A stretch of DNA of 64,000 nucleotides. Origin: Robinsoniella sp. GTDB lineage: Bacteria > Bacillota > Clostridia > Lachnospirales > Lachnospiraceae. Shown in pieces: positions 1 to 8,702 of this stretch. Each line of letters starts with the position of its first letter. Within the stretch, counting starts at the first letter, position 1. Below the pieces are notes generated by a model. That model worked only from the letters and a program-made list of their open reading frames with translations. It made no database searches and was not told the origin of the DNA. The translations under genes were made by a program, and so were the position numbers. The stretch lies in assembly GCA_022788205.1 (NCBI GenBank), contig JALEVQ010000018.1, positions 40,750 to 104,749 on the forward strand. Direction: 5' to 3'.

Positions 1-1191
1 TGCCTTTCTGTGCCGATATTCCCCGTGAACCGGCAGTGCGTATTTCGGTCGCACAAGAGAATAGATCAATTTGATTTCTTCTTGGCATGCATGTCCAGAG
101 ACATGGGCATCCTGGAAAATTACATCGGCACCCTTCATAGACAGCTCATTGATGACCTTAGAAACTGCCTTTTCGTTTCCAGGGATCGGGTTGGAACTGA
201 AGATAACAGTATCGCCCGGCTTGATCGACACTTTTCTGTGGACATCAGATGCCATTCTCGAGAGTGCCGCCATCGACTCTCCCTGACTTCCCGTCGTAAT
301 CAGCACCATCTGTTCATCCGGGTAGTTTTTCATCTGCTCGATCTCAATCAGAGTATTCTCAGGTATATTCAAATATCCCAACTCCAGCGCCGTGCTGATA
401 ATGTTGACCATGCTTCGCCCTTCCACGACTACTTTTCGCCCGTATTTATAGGCCGAGTTGATAATCTGCTGTACACGGTCTACATTCGATGCGAATGTCG
501 CAATGATAATTCTGGTATTGCGGTGTTCTGAGAAAATATTGTCGAATGTCTTCCCTACCGTTCTCTCTGACATGGTAAATCCAGGGCGCTCCGCATTTGT
601 GCTGTCACACATCAGCGCAAGTACGCCTTTCTTTCCAATCTCACCCAGCCGCTGCAGATCAATCGCATCGCCAAATACCGGTGTGTAGTCCACCTTGAAG
701 TCTCCCGTGTGGATCACCGTCCCGGCAGGGGAATAGATTGCCAGCGCAGATGCATCTGCAATGCTGTGGTTTGTCTTGATAAATTCAATCCGAAATGATC
801 CCAGATTGATCGACTGTCCATGTTTTACAACTTTTCGCTTTGTATTTTTTAATAAATTATGTTCCTTTAATTTTCTCTCAATAATTCCGATTGTCAGTTT
901 CGTTGCATAAATTGGAACATTGATATCTCTCAAAATATATGGCAGAGCTCCTATATGATCCTCATGACCGTGTGTGATAATAAAGCCCTTTACCTTCTCA
1001 ATGTTGTTCTTCAAATAAGTCACATCGGGGATGACCAGATCAATTCCCAGCATATCGTCCTCTGGGAACGCAAGACCACAGTCTACCACAATAATACTAT
1101 CTTCAAATTCAAAGGCAGTAATATTCAGCCCAATCTGCTCCAGACCACCCAGCGGGATGATCTTCAATTTTGAGTCATTAAAGTTTTTCAA
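1..1191 (-). CDS. rnj: Ribonuclease J, 3' end cut by window edge
   Basis: Metallo-beta-lactamase/beta-CASP RNase J, a 5'-3' exo- and endoribonuclease for mRNA turnover and rRNA maturation. Reading the minus strand gives an N-terminus with PLGGLEQIGLN, then the metal-binding HGHEDHIGALP motif at about residues 75-85 and later the beta-CASP blocks ATFASNVDRVQQ and TTGSQGESMAALSRMA. The start is a TTG at 1191-1189, eight bases after GGAGGT. No ATG precedes the conserved beginning. The stop lies outside the window, so about 397 residues of the usual ~555 are present. The gene is separated by about 230 bp of non-coding sequence from the DUF1292 gene. Identification is firm. Confidence 0.95.
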   Translation of the reverse strand, partial: MKNFNDSKLKIIPLGGLEQIGLNITAFEFEDSIIVVDCGLAFPEDDMLGIDLVIPDVTYLKNNIEKVKGFIITHGHEDHIGALPYILRDINVPIYATKLTIGIIERKLKEHNLLKNTKRKVVKHGQSINLGSFRIEFIKTNHSIADASALAIYSPAGTVIHTGDFKVDYTPVFGDAIDLQRLGEIGKKGVLALMCDSTNAERPGFTMSERTVGKTFDNIFSEHRNTRIIIATFASNVDRVQQIINSAYKYGRKVVVEGRSMVNIISTALELGYLNIPENTLIEIEQMKNYPDEQMVLITTGSQGESMAALSRMASDVHRKVSIKPGDTVIFSSNPIPGNEKAVSKVINELSMKGADVIFQDAHVSGHACQEEIKLIYSLVRPKYALPVHGEYRHRKA

Positions 1192-1418
1192 ACAACTGCA
1201 CCTCCATTATTTTCCGCACATTTACGCACATTTTTCTTTATTTCCTTTCGTTTGGCAATTTCAAGACAAAGCGAACCTTCTGCCAGCTCCGCTCTTCCGT
1301 CACGCCTCGAGCTGAACTCACAGTTTTTTCTGTCTCTAATGTTTTTTCTCTTTTTCTATTTGATTGCCTTATCAAAAATCTCTGATCTTTCTCTGTGTCC
1401 GCCTATCCGGCACAACAT

Positions 1419-1685
1419 CTATAATTCAATCTCAATATCATCCATCATTTCCATGAATACCTTGGAGAGCGCTCTCAGTTCTTCCTCGTCCTCCACGATT
1501 TCATATAATGCCTCTGCGTCTCCGTCTTTCGACAGGTCTCTCAGAATCAATGCCTCTGCATCTTCTGCATCCTCATCGTCTTCCGTCACCAAAAGATAAT
1601 CTCTGCCACTGATTCTTGTCTGTTCCAGAACGTAGAACTCTACTTCTTCCTCATAACCTTCTAATGCAAATTTGATTTTTTCCAT
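1419..1685 (-). CDS. DUF1292 family small acidic protein
   Basis: An 88-residue, strongly acidic protein of the DUF1292 (YrzB-like) family, usual length for the family. It consists of an EGYEEEVEFYVLEQT-like strand block followed by an acidic linker rich in ED and a C-terminal DDIEIEL. Its biochemical function is unknown. Across Firmicutes it commonly sits next to ruvX and ireB, as here, which supports the assignment but does not give a role. It starts at an ATG preceded by GGAGGTAAAA. About 100 bp separates it from ruvX upstream, so the three genes may form one transcript. Confidence 0.88.
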   Translation of the reverse strand: MEKIKFALEGYEEEVEFYVLEQTRISGRDYLLVTEDDEDAEDAEALILRDLSKDGDAEALYEIVEDEEELRALSKVFMEMMDDIEIEL

Positions 1686-1789
1686 TTTTACCTCCGATGC
1701 CGCCCCCTGCGCGGTATAAATTCAGCTTCTGCACCGCTGTCCCTGTGAAGCAATCTCCTGTGTGAGCTGCCCATTCAACGCACACTGAC

Positions 1790-2230
1790 CTAGAGTATCG
1801 TATTTTTCTTCATACTCTCACTGTCAAGATATCCCTGCAAGATTAGCACTGCCGCCAGCTGATCCACATATTGCTTGCGGTTCTCTCTGCGGATATTCCC
1901 TTCCATAAGCGTTCGGTTTGCCTCCACAGTTGTCAGACGCTCGTCCCACATCACAACCGGAAGCCCCGTTCTCCGTTCCAGCATCGCTTTAAATTCAAGG
2001 GACTTCTCAGCTCTGTCTCCCATCGTGTTATTCATATTTTTGGGCAACCCCAAAACGATCGTGTCGACACCGTACTCTCTGATCAGCTCCTCAATTCTCG
2101 CCATCGTTCTTCTCAATTTATTCTCTGACTCCCGGCGGATGATCTCAATTCCCTGGGCCGTCATTCCCAGCGGATCACTGATTGCCACTCCGACGGTTTT
2201 TGATCCAAAATCTAATCCTATTGCTCTCAT
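1790..2230 (-). CDS. ruvX: Holliday junction resolvase-like RuvX/YqgF
   Basis: A 146-residue RNase H-fold protein of the RuvX/YqgF family, implicated in 16S rRNA 5'-end maturation and named as a putative Holliday junction resolvase. The N-terminal block [18 protein letters not shown] carries the first catalytic Asp (D7). The middle [21 protein letters not shown] and late [15 protein letters not shown] contain the other conserved acidic positions, and an Asp near [12 protein letters not shown] closes the set. Length and motifs are complete. It lies 9 bp after ireB, which it follows in the same direction, so the two are probably co-transcribed. Confidence 0.95.
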   Translation of the reverse strand: MRAIGLDFGSKTVGVAISDPLGMTAQGIEIIRRESENKLRRTMARIEELIREYGVDTIVLGLPKNMNNTMGDRAEKSLEFKAMLERRTGLPVVMWDERLTTVEANRTLMEGNIRRENRKQYVDQLAAVLILQGYLDSESMKKNTIL

Positions 2231-2239
2231 AGTCTCCCT

Positions 2240-2506
2240 TTACTGCCAGGATTTATTCTTGATATATTCTTTTAACAGTTCTTCCACCAATTCATCACGC
2301 TCTACCTTCATAATCAGACTGCGCGCATTGTTGTGGCTTGTGATGTAAGTGGGATCTCCTGACATGATATATCCCACGATCTGATTGACCGGATTGTATC
2401 CTTTTTCCGTCATTGCATTATAAACAGTATCTAAGATATCCTTAACACTGACTTCTGTCTCCGAATTTACTTTGAAAAACTGTGTGTTTGATGTAATTTT
2501 ACTCAT
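2240..2506 (-). CDS. ireB: IreB family regulatory phosphoprotein
   Basis: An 88-residue protein of the IreB (UPF0297/YrzL) family. In Enterococcus, IreB is a small phosphoprotein substrate of the Ser/Thr kinase IreK and acts negatively on cephalosporin resistance. The family signature [19 protein letters not shown] is present, followed by [11 protein letters not shown]. The N-terminal region holds several Thr/Ser residues ([10 protein letters not shown]), where phosphorylation occurs in the studied homologue. It precedes ruvX in the usual Firmicutes order. Whether any kinase of this cell, including the transmembrane kinase elsewhere in this window, phosphorylates it cannot be seen from sequence. 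Confidence 0.93.
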   Translation of the reverse strand: MSKITSNTQFFKVNSETEVSVKDILDTVYNAMTEKGYNPVNQIVGYIMSGDPTYITSHNNARSLIMKVERDELVEELLKEYIKNKSWQ

Positions 2507-2564
2507 AGTTTCACGCCCTCTGCCTTCATTTTATAGAATTCTTCTGCCAGACACTTTGTCCCTG

Positions 2565-3875
2565 TTAGTCTATTGTACACAATCGGACATGCGGTTTCAA
2601 TTCTTTTTTTAAAGTTCCTGTTAAAATTCTGTTTTCTTTTCCAATTTCTTTCCTAACAGCAATGCGAATATATTCTTTTGTGTGACCGGAGTAATATTCT
2701 TCGCCATCAATCTCAATTTTCTCCTCGCACAGCACTTCCACCCTTCTGTCGCTCCATGACTGTTCGAACGCACTTTGATTCTTTTCATTGAGCCTAATCA
2801 GCTCATCACTCCTGTCATTTTTCACCTGATCCGGAACCTGATTTTCCATCGCGGCAGCTCGTGTCCCTTTTCTTCTCGAATACTTAAATATATGCGTCTC
2901 AAAAAATTTTATTTCCTCCAAAAATAATCTCGTCTGCGCAAACTCTTCCTCGGTCTCTCCCGGAAATCCCACAATAACATCCGTTGTCAGCGCTGGCTGA
3001 TCAAAGACTTCTCGCAGAATCTCACATTTTTCTCGGTACTCTTGTGTGGTATAGCGGCGATTCATTCTCTTGAGAGTCGTATCACAGCCGCTTTGCAGTG
3101 AAAGGTGAAAATGCGGACAAAACTTTTCCATCTGACTTAACTTCTGTGCAAAATCACGCGTGATGATTCCCGGCTCCAGTGACCCCAGACGGATTCTTTT
3201 GATTCCTTCTACCTGGTGTACCTGCTCAATCAGGGAGAGCAGGCTGCTCCCTGTATCCACACCGTAAGAACTCAGATGAATCCCCGTCAGCACAACCTCC
3301 TGGTAGCCATTCTGTGCAAGATGGCGCACCTCATCCAACACTTCGTGTTCCTGGCGGCTGCGCACTCTTCCCCTCGTATAAGGGATAATGCAATAGCTGC
3401 AAAACTGATTGCATCCATCTTGCACTTTGATGTACGCTCTCGTGTGTTCCGCCGTTTTCTGAACAGACAGGTTTTCATACTGTTTCTCATGTGTCATGTC
3501 GATGACGGTATCTTCTGTCTTCCTTCCTTCCTCAAATTCCTGCAAAATCGAAATCAAATCTTTTTTTCTGTTATTTCCGATAATCAGATCTACCGAGCCA
3601 TCCGCCACCAGATCCTCCGCTGACGCCTGCACATAGCAGCCCGCCGCTACCACAATCGCATCCGGATTCATTTTTCTCGCCTTATGGAGCATCTGTCTTG
3701 ACTTTCGATCAGCAATATTTGTCACCGTGCAAGTGTTGATCAGATACAAGTCAGCGCCCGGCGCAAACGGAACGATCTCATATCCGTTTTCTTCTAAAAG
3801 CTGCTGCATCGCTTCTGTCTCATATGCATTCACTTTACATCCAAGATTGTGAAGAGCTGCTTTTTTCTTCGTCAT
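2565..3875 (-). CDS. mtaB: tRNA t6A37 methylthiotransferase MtaB
   Basis: Radical-SAM methylthiotransferase that converts N6-threonylcarbamoyladenosine at tRNA position 37 to its 2-methylthio form. It has the N-terminal UPF0004 domain with cluster cysteines at about C13 (LGCKVN), C49 (INTCTVT) and C80 (AAGC). The radical-SAM triad C155-C159-C162 lies in CNQFCSYC, and a C-terminal TRAM-like domain follows. An upstream in-frame ATG at 3893 exists, but the ATG at 3875 is preceded by AGAGGAAAT at good spacing and begins the conserved N-terminus, so 436 residues are annotated. It is separated from ireB by about 60 bp. Confidence 0.95.
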   Translation of the reverse strand: MTKKKAALHNLGCKVNAYETEAMQQLLEENGYEIVPFAPGADLYLINTCTVTNIADRKSRQMLHKARKMNPDAIVVAAGCYVQASAEDLVADGSVDLIIGNNRKKDLISILQEFEEGRKTEDTVIDMTHEKQYENLSVQKTAEHTRAYIKVQDGCNQFCSYCIIPYTRGRVRSRQEHEVLDEVRHLAQNGYQEVVLTGIHLSSYGVDTGSSLLSLIEQVHQVEGIKRIRLGSLEPGIITRDFAQKLSQMEKFCPHFHLSLQSGCDTTLKRMNRRYTTQEYREKCEILREVFDQPALTTDVIVGFPGETEEEFAQTRLFLEEIKFFETHIFKYSRRKGTRAAAMENQVPDQVKNDRSDELIRLNEKNQSAFEQSWSDRRVEVLCEEKIEIDGEEYYSGHTKEYIRIAVRKEIGKENRILTGTLKKELKPHVRLCTID

Positions 3876-3949
3876 GATATTTCCTCTTTTCATTTTGATT
3901 ATTCACTACTTTTGCCAAAGATCTCCGTAAAAGTTTGTATGTTTTATTA

Positions 3950-3978
3950 TTGACTTTTCAAACCGCTGCTATTAATAT
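3950..3978 (+). promoter_or_regulatory. Sigma-A promoter of the HPr-like gene
   Basis: TTGACT at 3950-3955 and TAATAT at 3973-3978 are separated by exactly 17 bp, about 40 bp before the start codon. A strong AGGAGGT ribosome site follows at 4004-4010. Confidence 0.8.
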
Positions 3979-4017
3979 AAGGATATCAAAAAAAACATTT
4001 TACAGGAGGTCATTCCA

Positions 4018-4248
4018 ATGAAAACAGTTAAAATTTCTTTAAATTCTATCGATAAAGTAAAATCATTCGTAAATGACATTACAAAGTTTGATTATGATTT
4101 TGATTTAGTATCCGGAAGATATGTGATTGATGCGAAATCTATTATGGGTATCTTCAGCTTGGATCTGTCAAAACCAATCGATCTGAATATCCATGCAGAA
4201 GATGACGTGGATCATATCCTGGAAGTTTTAAAACCTTACATTATTTAA
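4018..4248 (+). CDS. HPr/Crh-like protein lacking the active-site His
   Basis: A 76-residue HPr-fold protein. The block AKSIMGIFSLDLSK aligns with the regulatory Ser46 region of Bacillus HPr, placing the Ser at residue 41. The segment that should carry the PTS phospho-acceptor His15 (G-I/L-H-A-R-P) reads SIDKVKSFV, with Asp12 at the His position. It therefore cannot work as a normal PTS phosphocarrier. The pattern resembles Bacillus Crh, which keeps Ser46 but lost His15, so a purely regulatory role is possible; that is inference. It has its own promoter and terminator, and is one of only three plus-strand genes in the window. Confidence 0.85.
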   Translation: MKTVKISLNSIDKVKSFVNDITKFDYDFDLVSGRYVIDAKSIMGIFSLDLSKPIDLNIHAEDDVDHILEVLKPYII

Positions 4249-4308
4249 TTCTTTCACAAGATCTAAGATTACTGGAACATCTCAGCGCATCCTGCGCTGT
4301 TTCTTCCG

Positions 4309-4337
4309 AGCTGCCCGCAGAAAACGGGCAGCTTTTT
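4309..4337 (+). terminator. Intrinsic terminator of the HPr-like gene
   Basis: A 9-bp perfect stem, AGCTGCCCG (4309-4317) and CGGGCAGCT (4325-4333), is followed by a T run. The stem has no T run on the other strand, so it serves the plus-strand gene. Confidence 0.88.
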
Positions 4338-4425
4338 CTATACCACATCATCTATCTGCGGCGGCGCAGACATTGTACTTCTTCACTGTTTTCCATACTT
4401 CTTTTCTTGCCAAAAATCTGCCAAT

Positions 4426-5604
4426 TTACTCCACCAAAATTACCTCTGTCGTCTCGATTGCTGTCCTAACCAGCTCCTCAATTTTTTCCTCCAGATGCTT
4501 TTCTGAGCGTCGGATGATATTTAAATTCGGCTTCGTGACCGGATGTTTTGCGACAAAAATGGTACAGCAATCTTCAAATGGCAATATGGATGTCTCATAC
4601 GTTCCGATTTTTTCTGAGATATCTACAATATCCTGTTTATCAAATCCAATCACAGGTCGATAGACAGGCATCGTGCAGACCTCATTTGTAGCTGCAAGGC
4701 TCTGCATCGTCTGGCTTGCCACCTGACCGATACTCTCGCCTGTGATCAGCCCCAGGCATCCCGTCTCTTTTGCAAAGTGCTCCGCGATCCGCATCATATA
4801 GCGCCGCATGATGATCGTCAGCTCCTCGTGTGGACATTTGTCATAGATATAAAGCTGGATATCAGTAAAGTTCACCACATGCAGATGGATCGGACCCGTA
4901 TACCGTGAGACAATCCGTGCAAGATCTACTACTTTCTGCTTTGCCCTCTCACTTGTGTATGGCGGAGCATGAAAATAAACCGCATCAATCTTGACGCCTC
5001 TTTTTGCGATCATATATCCTGCAACTGGGCTGTCGATTCCACCTGACAGCAAAAGCATCGCCTTTCCGTTTGTTCCGACTGGCATACCGCCCGGTCCCGG
5101 GATGATTTTCGAGTAGATATAGATCTTTTCTCTGATCTCCACGTTCAGCAAAATATCTGGATTGTGGACATCTACTTTGATCCCAGGAATCGCCTGCAAG
5201 ATACGCTCTCCGAGCGCTGCGTTTAATTCCATCGAAGTCATCGGATAATTTTTTCTCGCTCTTCTTGCGTTGACCTTAAAAGTCTGATTTTCGCCCGGAT
5301 GCACCTGCTTAAGATACGCAATCACTTCCTCCGCCAGCGCATCAAATCCCTCGTCCGGCACATGTACGACCGGACAAATACCGACGATTCCAAACACGGT
5401 CTGAAGCGCTTCCACAGTCTCATCGAAATCGAAATCTCCCTGACATTCCACATAGATTCGACCTTGCTGCTTGTGCACATAAAATTCTCCGTCTATCGCT
5501 TTTAAACTGTAATTAATCTGGCTGACCAGCATATCTTCGAACAGATAACGATTCTTCCCTTTAATGCCAATCTCACCATATTTAATCAAAAATGATTGAA
5601 ACAT
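4426..5604 (-). CDS. thiI: tRNA 4-thiouridine synthase ThiI
   Basis: ATP-dependent sulfurtransferase making 4-thiouridine in tRNA, and in some bacteria feeding sulfur to thiamine synthesis. The 392-residue protein has an N-terminal ferredoxin-like region, a THUMP domain (about 60-165) and a PP-loop ATPase domain beginning with SGGIDSPVAGY (SGGIDS at 187-192). No rhodanese domain follows, as is usual for Firmicutes ThiI, where a partner cysteine desulfurase delivers sulfur. That partner is encoded immediately upstream. The start has a GGAGAG site. Confidence 0.96.
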   Translation of the reverse strand: MFQSFLIKYGEIGIKGKNRYLFEDMLVSQINYSLKAIDGEFYVHKQQGRIYVECQGDFDFDETVEALQTVFGIVGICPVVHVPDEGFDALAEEVIAYLKQVHPGENQTFKVNARRARKNYPMTSMELNAALGERILQAIPGIKVDVHNPDILLNVEIREKIYIYSKIIPGPGGMPVGTNGKAMLLLSGGIDSPVAGYMIAKRGVKIDAVYFHAPPYTSERAKQKVVDLARIVSRYTGPIHLHVVNFTDIQLYIYDKCPHEELTIIMRRYMMRIAEHFAKETGCLGLITGESIGQVASQTMQSLAATNEVCTMPVYRPVIGFDKQDIVDISEKIGTYETSILPFEDCCTIFVAKHPVTKPNLNIIRRSEKHLEEKIEELVRTAIETTEVILVE

Positions 5605-5683
5605 TTTATTCTCTCCTGTCTTTTATCCTTTCTCTGTGCTTGCCTCCTTATTGAGGCAAAACAGCCTATCTCACTTTTTCATC

Positions 5684-6841
5684 TCAGTGTCTCGCATAGC
5701 GGCGCAGAGCGGGAACTAACTGACATAAGGTCTGGGCGCTGTATGCAATCTCTTCCATCGTTGTCATCTCACAGAAACTAAAGCGCAGCGTGCAGTCCAG
5801 CAGCTGTCTCGGCATATGGAGTGCAAGCAAAGTATGACTTGCCGTCTGCTTTTTGTTTGACGAACATGCAGAGCCTGCTGACACATAAATTCCCCTCTCT
5901 TCCAGTGCATGGAGAAGCACTTCACTTCGCACACCCTCAAAGCTGACACTGACAATATGCGGCGCTCCTTCCTCTCCCGGGAGACTGTTAAAAGTCACGT
6001 TTTCAATTTGTCCCACTTGTTCCATAAAGCTTTTTTTCAGCGATAACAGATGGTTCCATTTTTCTTCGTACGACTCGTATGCCATCTTTGCCGCCACGCC
6101 AAGCCCTGCCGCCCCCGGCACATTATCTGTCCCTGAGCGCATGCCTTTTTGCTGCCCTCCGCCTAAAATCAGCGGTTTTATTTTTACTTTCTCGTTGATA
6201 TATAAAAATCCGATTCCTTTCGGTCCATGAATTTTGTGTCCACTGACCGAAAGCAGATCGATTCCTGTCTTTTTCGGATAAATCCGATATTTTCCGTATG
6301 CCTGAATCGCATCGACATGGAACAGTGCTGACGGATTTTTCTCTTTCACAATGTGTGCAATCTCACTGATCGGCTCCAGAGCTCCCACTTCATTGTTTAC
6401 ATACATCACAGAGACAAGGATCGTTTCCTTTGTCATCGCCTGCCTCAGTTGCTCAAGATTTACTCTGCCATAGCGGTCTACATCGAGATATGTCACGGAA
6501 AATCCCAGGCTTTCCAGATATCTCATCGGCTCCAAAACAGCAGCATGTTCCACTGATGAGGTGATGATATGTTTGCCCATTCTCTGATTGGCAAGCGCCG
6601 TCCCGATGATCGCCCAGTTGTCTGCCTCTGTCCCTCCGGAAGTGAAAAAGATTTCTTTCTCTGTCACTTTCAGTGTCTTCCCGATCGCTTCTCTTGCTTC
6701 TCTCAGATAACGCTCTGCATAGACGCCGATCAAGTGCTTCGCGGACGGATTTCCAAAGTCCTGCGTCATTGTCTTTACCACAATATCTTTTACTTCCTCA
6801 AGGCATTTCGTTGTAGCCGAATTATCCAAATATGCTTCCAT
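5684..6841 (-). CDS. Cysteine desulfurase partnered with ThiI
   Basis: PLP-dependent class V aminotransferase-fold enzyme releasing sulfur from cysteine as a persulfide. The 385-residue protein shows LDNSATT at the N-terminus, the PLP-binding Lys203 in SGHKIHGPKG, and the catalytic Cys326 in SAGSACSS. It directly precedes thiI (about 80 bp apart), so it is probably the dedicated sulfur donor for 4-thiouridine (NifZ/IscS-like) and not a general Fe-S cluster enzyme. No iscU-like scaffold is adjacent. Start ATG has a GAGGAGG site. Confidence 0.95.
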   Translation of the reverse strand: MEAYLDNSATTKCLEEVKDIVVKTMTQDFGNPSAKHLIGVYAERYLREAREAIGKTLKVTEKEIFFTSGGTEADNWAIIGTALANQRMGKHIITSSVEHAAVLEPMRYLESLGFSVTYLDVDRYGRVNLEQLRQAMTKETILVSVMYVNNEVGALEPISEIAHIVKEKNPSALFHVDAIQAYGKYRIYPKKTGIDLLSVSGHKIHGPKGIGFLYINEKVKIKPLILGGGQQKGMRSGTDNVPGAAGLGVAAKMAYESYEEKWNHLLSLKKSFMEQVGQIENVTFNSLPGEEGAPHIVSVSFEGVRSEVLLHALEERGIYVSAGSACSSNKKQTASHTLLALHMPRQLLDCTLRFSFCEMTTMEEIAYSAQTLCQLVPALRRYARH

Positions 6842-6862
6842 TTTTCCTCCTCATGGCTCGCC

Positions 6863-7609
6863 TTATTCTTCCGGTTCCAGGCAAAAGACCAACATGGACA
6901 GCACAGCCATCCCTGCTGTCTCTGTACGCAAAATTCTTTTTCCAAGTGTCACCGGAATGACGCCGCACTGCATGGCAAACGCCACTTCCTGCTCATCAAA
7001 ACCGCCCTCCGGTCCGATAAAGACAGCAACCGACTGTCCCGGTCCGATCCCTGTAAAGAGTTCCCTTGTCTTTTTCATGCCCTCAGCAAGCTCATACGGG
7101 ATCAGTTTTACATCAAGATTTCGGGCATATTCTACTGCCTGCTCGAATGTCAGCACCGGATGAATCTGCGGGATCATGGTTCGTTTGCTCTGCTTTGCAG
7201 CACTCTCGGAAATCCCCTGCCATCGTTTACGCTTATTCTGTTCCTTTTTTACATCCAGTTTTACTACCGCTCTCTTTGTAGCGACCGGCACAATCTCATA
7301 GACACCGAGTTCCACCGCTTTTTGGATGATCCATTCCATCTTATCACTTTTGGGAAGCCCCTGAAACAGATAAATCTTGTTTGGCAATTCCATTCCAACT
7401 TCTTCCACCCACATAATCTTTGCGCAGATTTCCTCCTCAGACAACGATGCAATCTCACAGCGATATTCCCTGTTATCCTGCCCGCTGTTAATGCAGATCT
7501 CTTCTCCTGGCTGCATCCGCAACACATTCTTGATATGATTGACGTCTTTTCCCGTAATCTGTATTTCTTTTTCTCCGATCTGATCAGGATCTACAAAAAA
7601 ATGGTACAT
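6863..7609 (-). CDS. rsmE: 16S rRNA m3U1498 methyltransferase RsmE
   Basis: SPOUT-class methyltransferase modifying U1498 of 16S rRNA. The 248-residue length is standard. A PUA-like N-terminal domain (MYHFFVDPDQI through about residue 70) precedes the knotted SAM-binding domain, which carries IGPEGGFDEQEV and LGKRILRTETAG, both RsmE hallmarks. It lies 9 bp after prmA, and the two plus the cysteine desulfurase and thiI run in one direction with short gaps, so they probably form one transcript. Confidence 0.96.
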   Translation of the reverse strand: MYHFFVDPDQIGEKEIQITGKDVNHIKNVLRMQPGEEICINSGQDNREYRCEIASLSEEEICAKIMWVEEVGMELPNKIYLFQGLPKSDKMEWIIQKAVELGVYEIVPVATKRAVVKLDVKKEQNKRKRWQGISESAAKQSKRTMIPQIHPVLTFEQAVEYARNLDVKLIPYELAEGMKKTRELFTGIGPGQSVAVFIGPEGGFDEQEVAFAMQCGVIPVTLGKRILRTETAGMAVLSMLVFCLEPEE

Positions 7610-7618
7610 TGTTCTCTC

Positions 7619-8572
7619 CTAGTTCTTTCTCGCTGTGACAGAGACCCATTCGCCCTGATGTGTCACTTCCAAGACTTCCAGCCCTGCCTTTTTCACCGCT
7701 TCCACAACCGTCTCTTCCTTGTCATCGATAATGCCGGAAGTGATATAAATTCCACCTTTTTTCATCTGATGCACGATCACCGGTGTCAGAGGGACTAAAA
7801 CCTCAGCGAGAATATTCGCTGCAACAATATCATATTTCTCATATCCCACCTGATCCTGCACCGCTTTGTCATCAATGATATTCCCGATCATCACATCCAT
7901 TCTTCCCTCTGTGATCTCATTTGCCTCCAAATTTTCTTTTGTCGCTGAGATCGCGCATGGATCAAGATCTGTTCCTACTGCATGTTTTGCGCCAAGCTTC
8001 AGGGCAACAATCGAAAGAATTCCGCTCCCTGTCCCGACATCAAGCAGCTCTGTCTGATCGGTGACATATTTTTTCAGCTGGCGCATGCACAGCTGAGTCG
8101 TCTCATGCATTCCCGTACCGAATGCTGTTCCCGGATCAATATGGATAATCATCTTATCCTGATCTTCCTCCTTCACCTGCTCCCAGGAAGGGATGATCAG
8201 AATATCGTCCACATAAAACTGGTGGAAATACTGTTTCCAGTTGTTGATCCAGTCCTTATCCTCAGTCTGGGATTCCGTGATGGTTCCCTCTCCGATGTCT
8301 ACAAAATTTCTGAGCTCCTCCAGCTCTTCTCTGACTCGCTGGAGCATCGCTTCCTTGTCCTCATTCTCTTCCAGATAAAAGCTCAGATATGCGATCCCAT
8401 CGTCTGCAGGACCGTCTGGCAAAATATCAACAAACATCTGTTTTTTATCTTCTTCTGTCAAAGGCACTTTATCCTCTATCTCCACTCCCTCTACCCCTGC
8501 CTCTGTCAGGGTGGAGATCACAATATCTTCTACTTCTGTCCTTGTCTTCAATGTAAATTTATTCCATCTCAT
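7619..8572 (-). CDS. prmA: Ribosomal protein L11 methyltransferase PrmA
   Basis: SAM-dependent methyltransferase that modifies ribosomal protein L11. At 317 residues it matches the family. The N-terminal substrate-recognition domain starts MRWNKFTLKTRTEVED. The Rossmann domain shows DPGTAFGTGMHETTQLC followed by LLDVGTGSGILSI (SAM motif I) and IVAANILAEVL (motif IV). In related Clostridia prmA commonly follows dnaJ directly; here two surface-protein genes lie between them. A GAGGTAATC site precedes the ATG. Confidence 0.96.
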   Translation of the reverse strand: MRWNKFTLKTRTEVEDIVISTLTEAGVEGVEIEDKVPLTEEDKKQMFVDILPDGPADDGIAYLSFYLEENEDKEAMLQRVREELEELRNFVDIGEGTITESQTEDKDWINNWKQYFHQFYVDDILIIPSWEQVKEEDQDKMIIHIDPGTAFGTGMHETTQLCMRQLKKYVTDQTELLDVGTGSGILSIVALKLGAKHAVGTDLDPCAISATKENLEANEITEGRMDVMIGNIIDDKAVQDQVGYEKYDIVAANILAEVLVPLTPVIVHQMKKGGIYITSGIIDDKEETVVEAVKKAGLEVLEVTHQGEWVSVTARKN

Positions 8573-8702
8573 CTGATTACCTCATCTATTTTTCCTCATG
8601 AACACACACCGCCTGGCAGAGTGCGCCCATGTGTTTAACTTTATTAGTATATCACAAAGTAAGTCTTGTCGCAATCTCTCTTCTTTTCTATTTTGTCTTC
8701 TC

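Noticed and set aside
1192..1418. Remnant of a fur-type gene between the DUF1292 gene and RNase J, a common neighbour in relatives
   Set aside because: No readable frame with Fur motifs; it is only non-coding sequence.
6569..7798. 409-codon plus-strand open frame
   Set aside because: It lies antisense over the cysteine desulfurase, rsmE and prmA genes, has no ribosome site and a composition typical of an antisense shadow.
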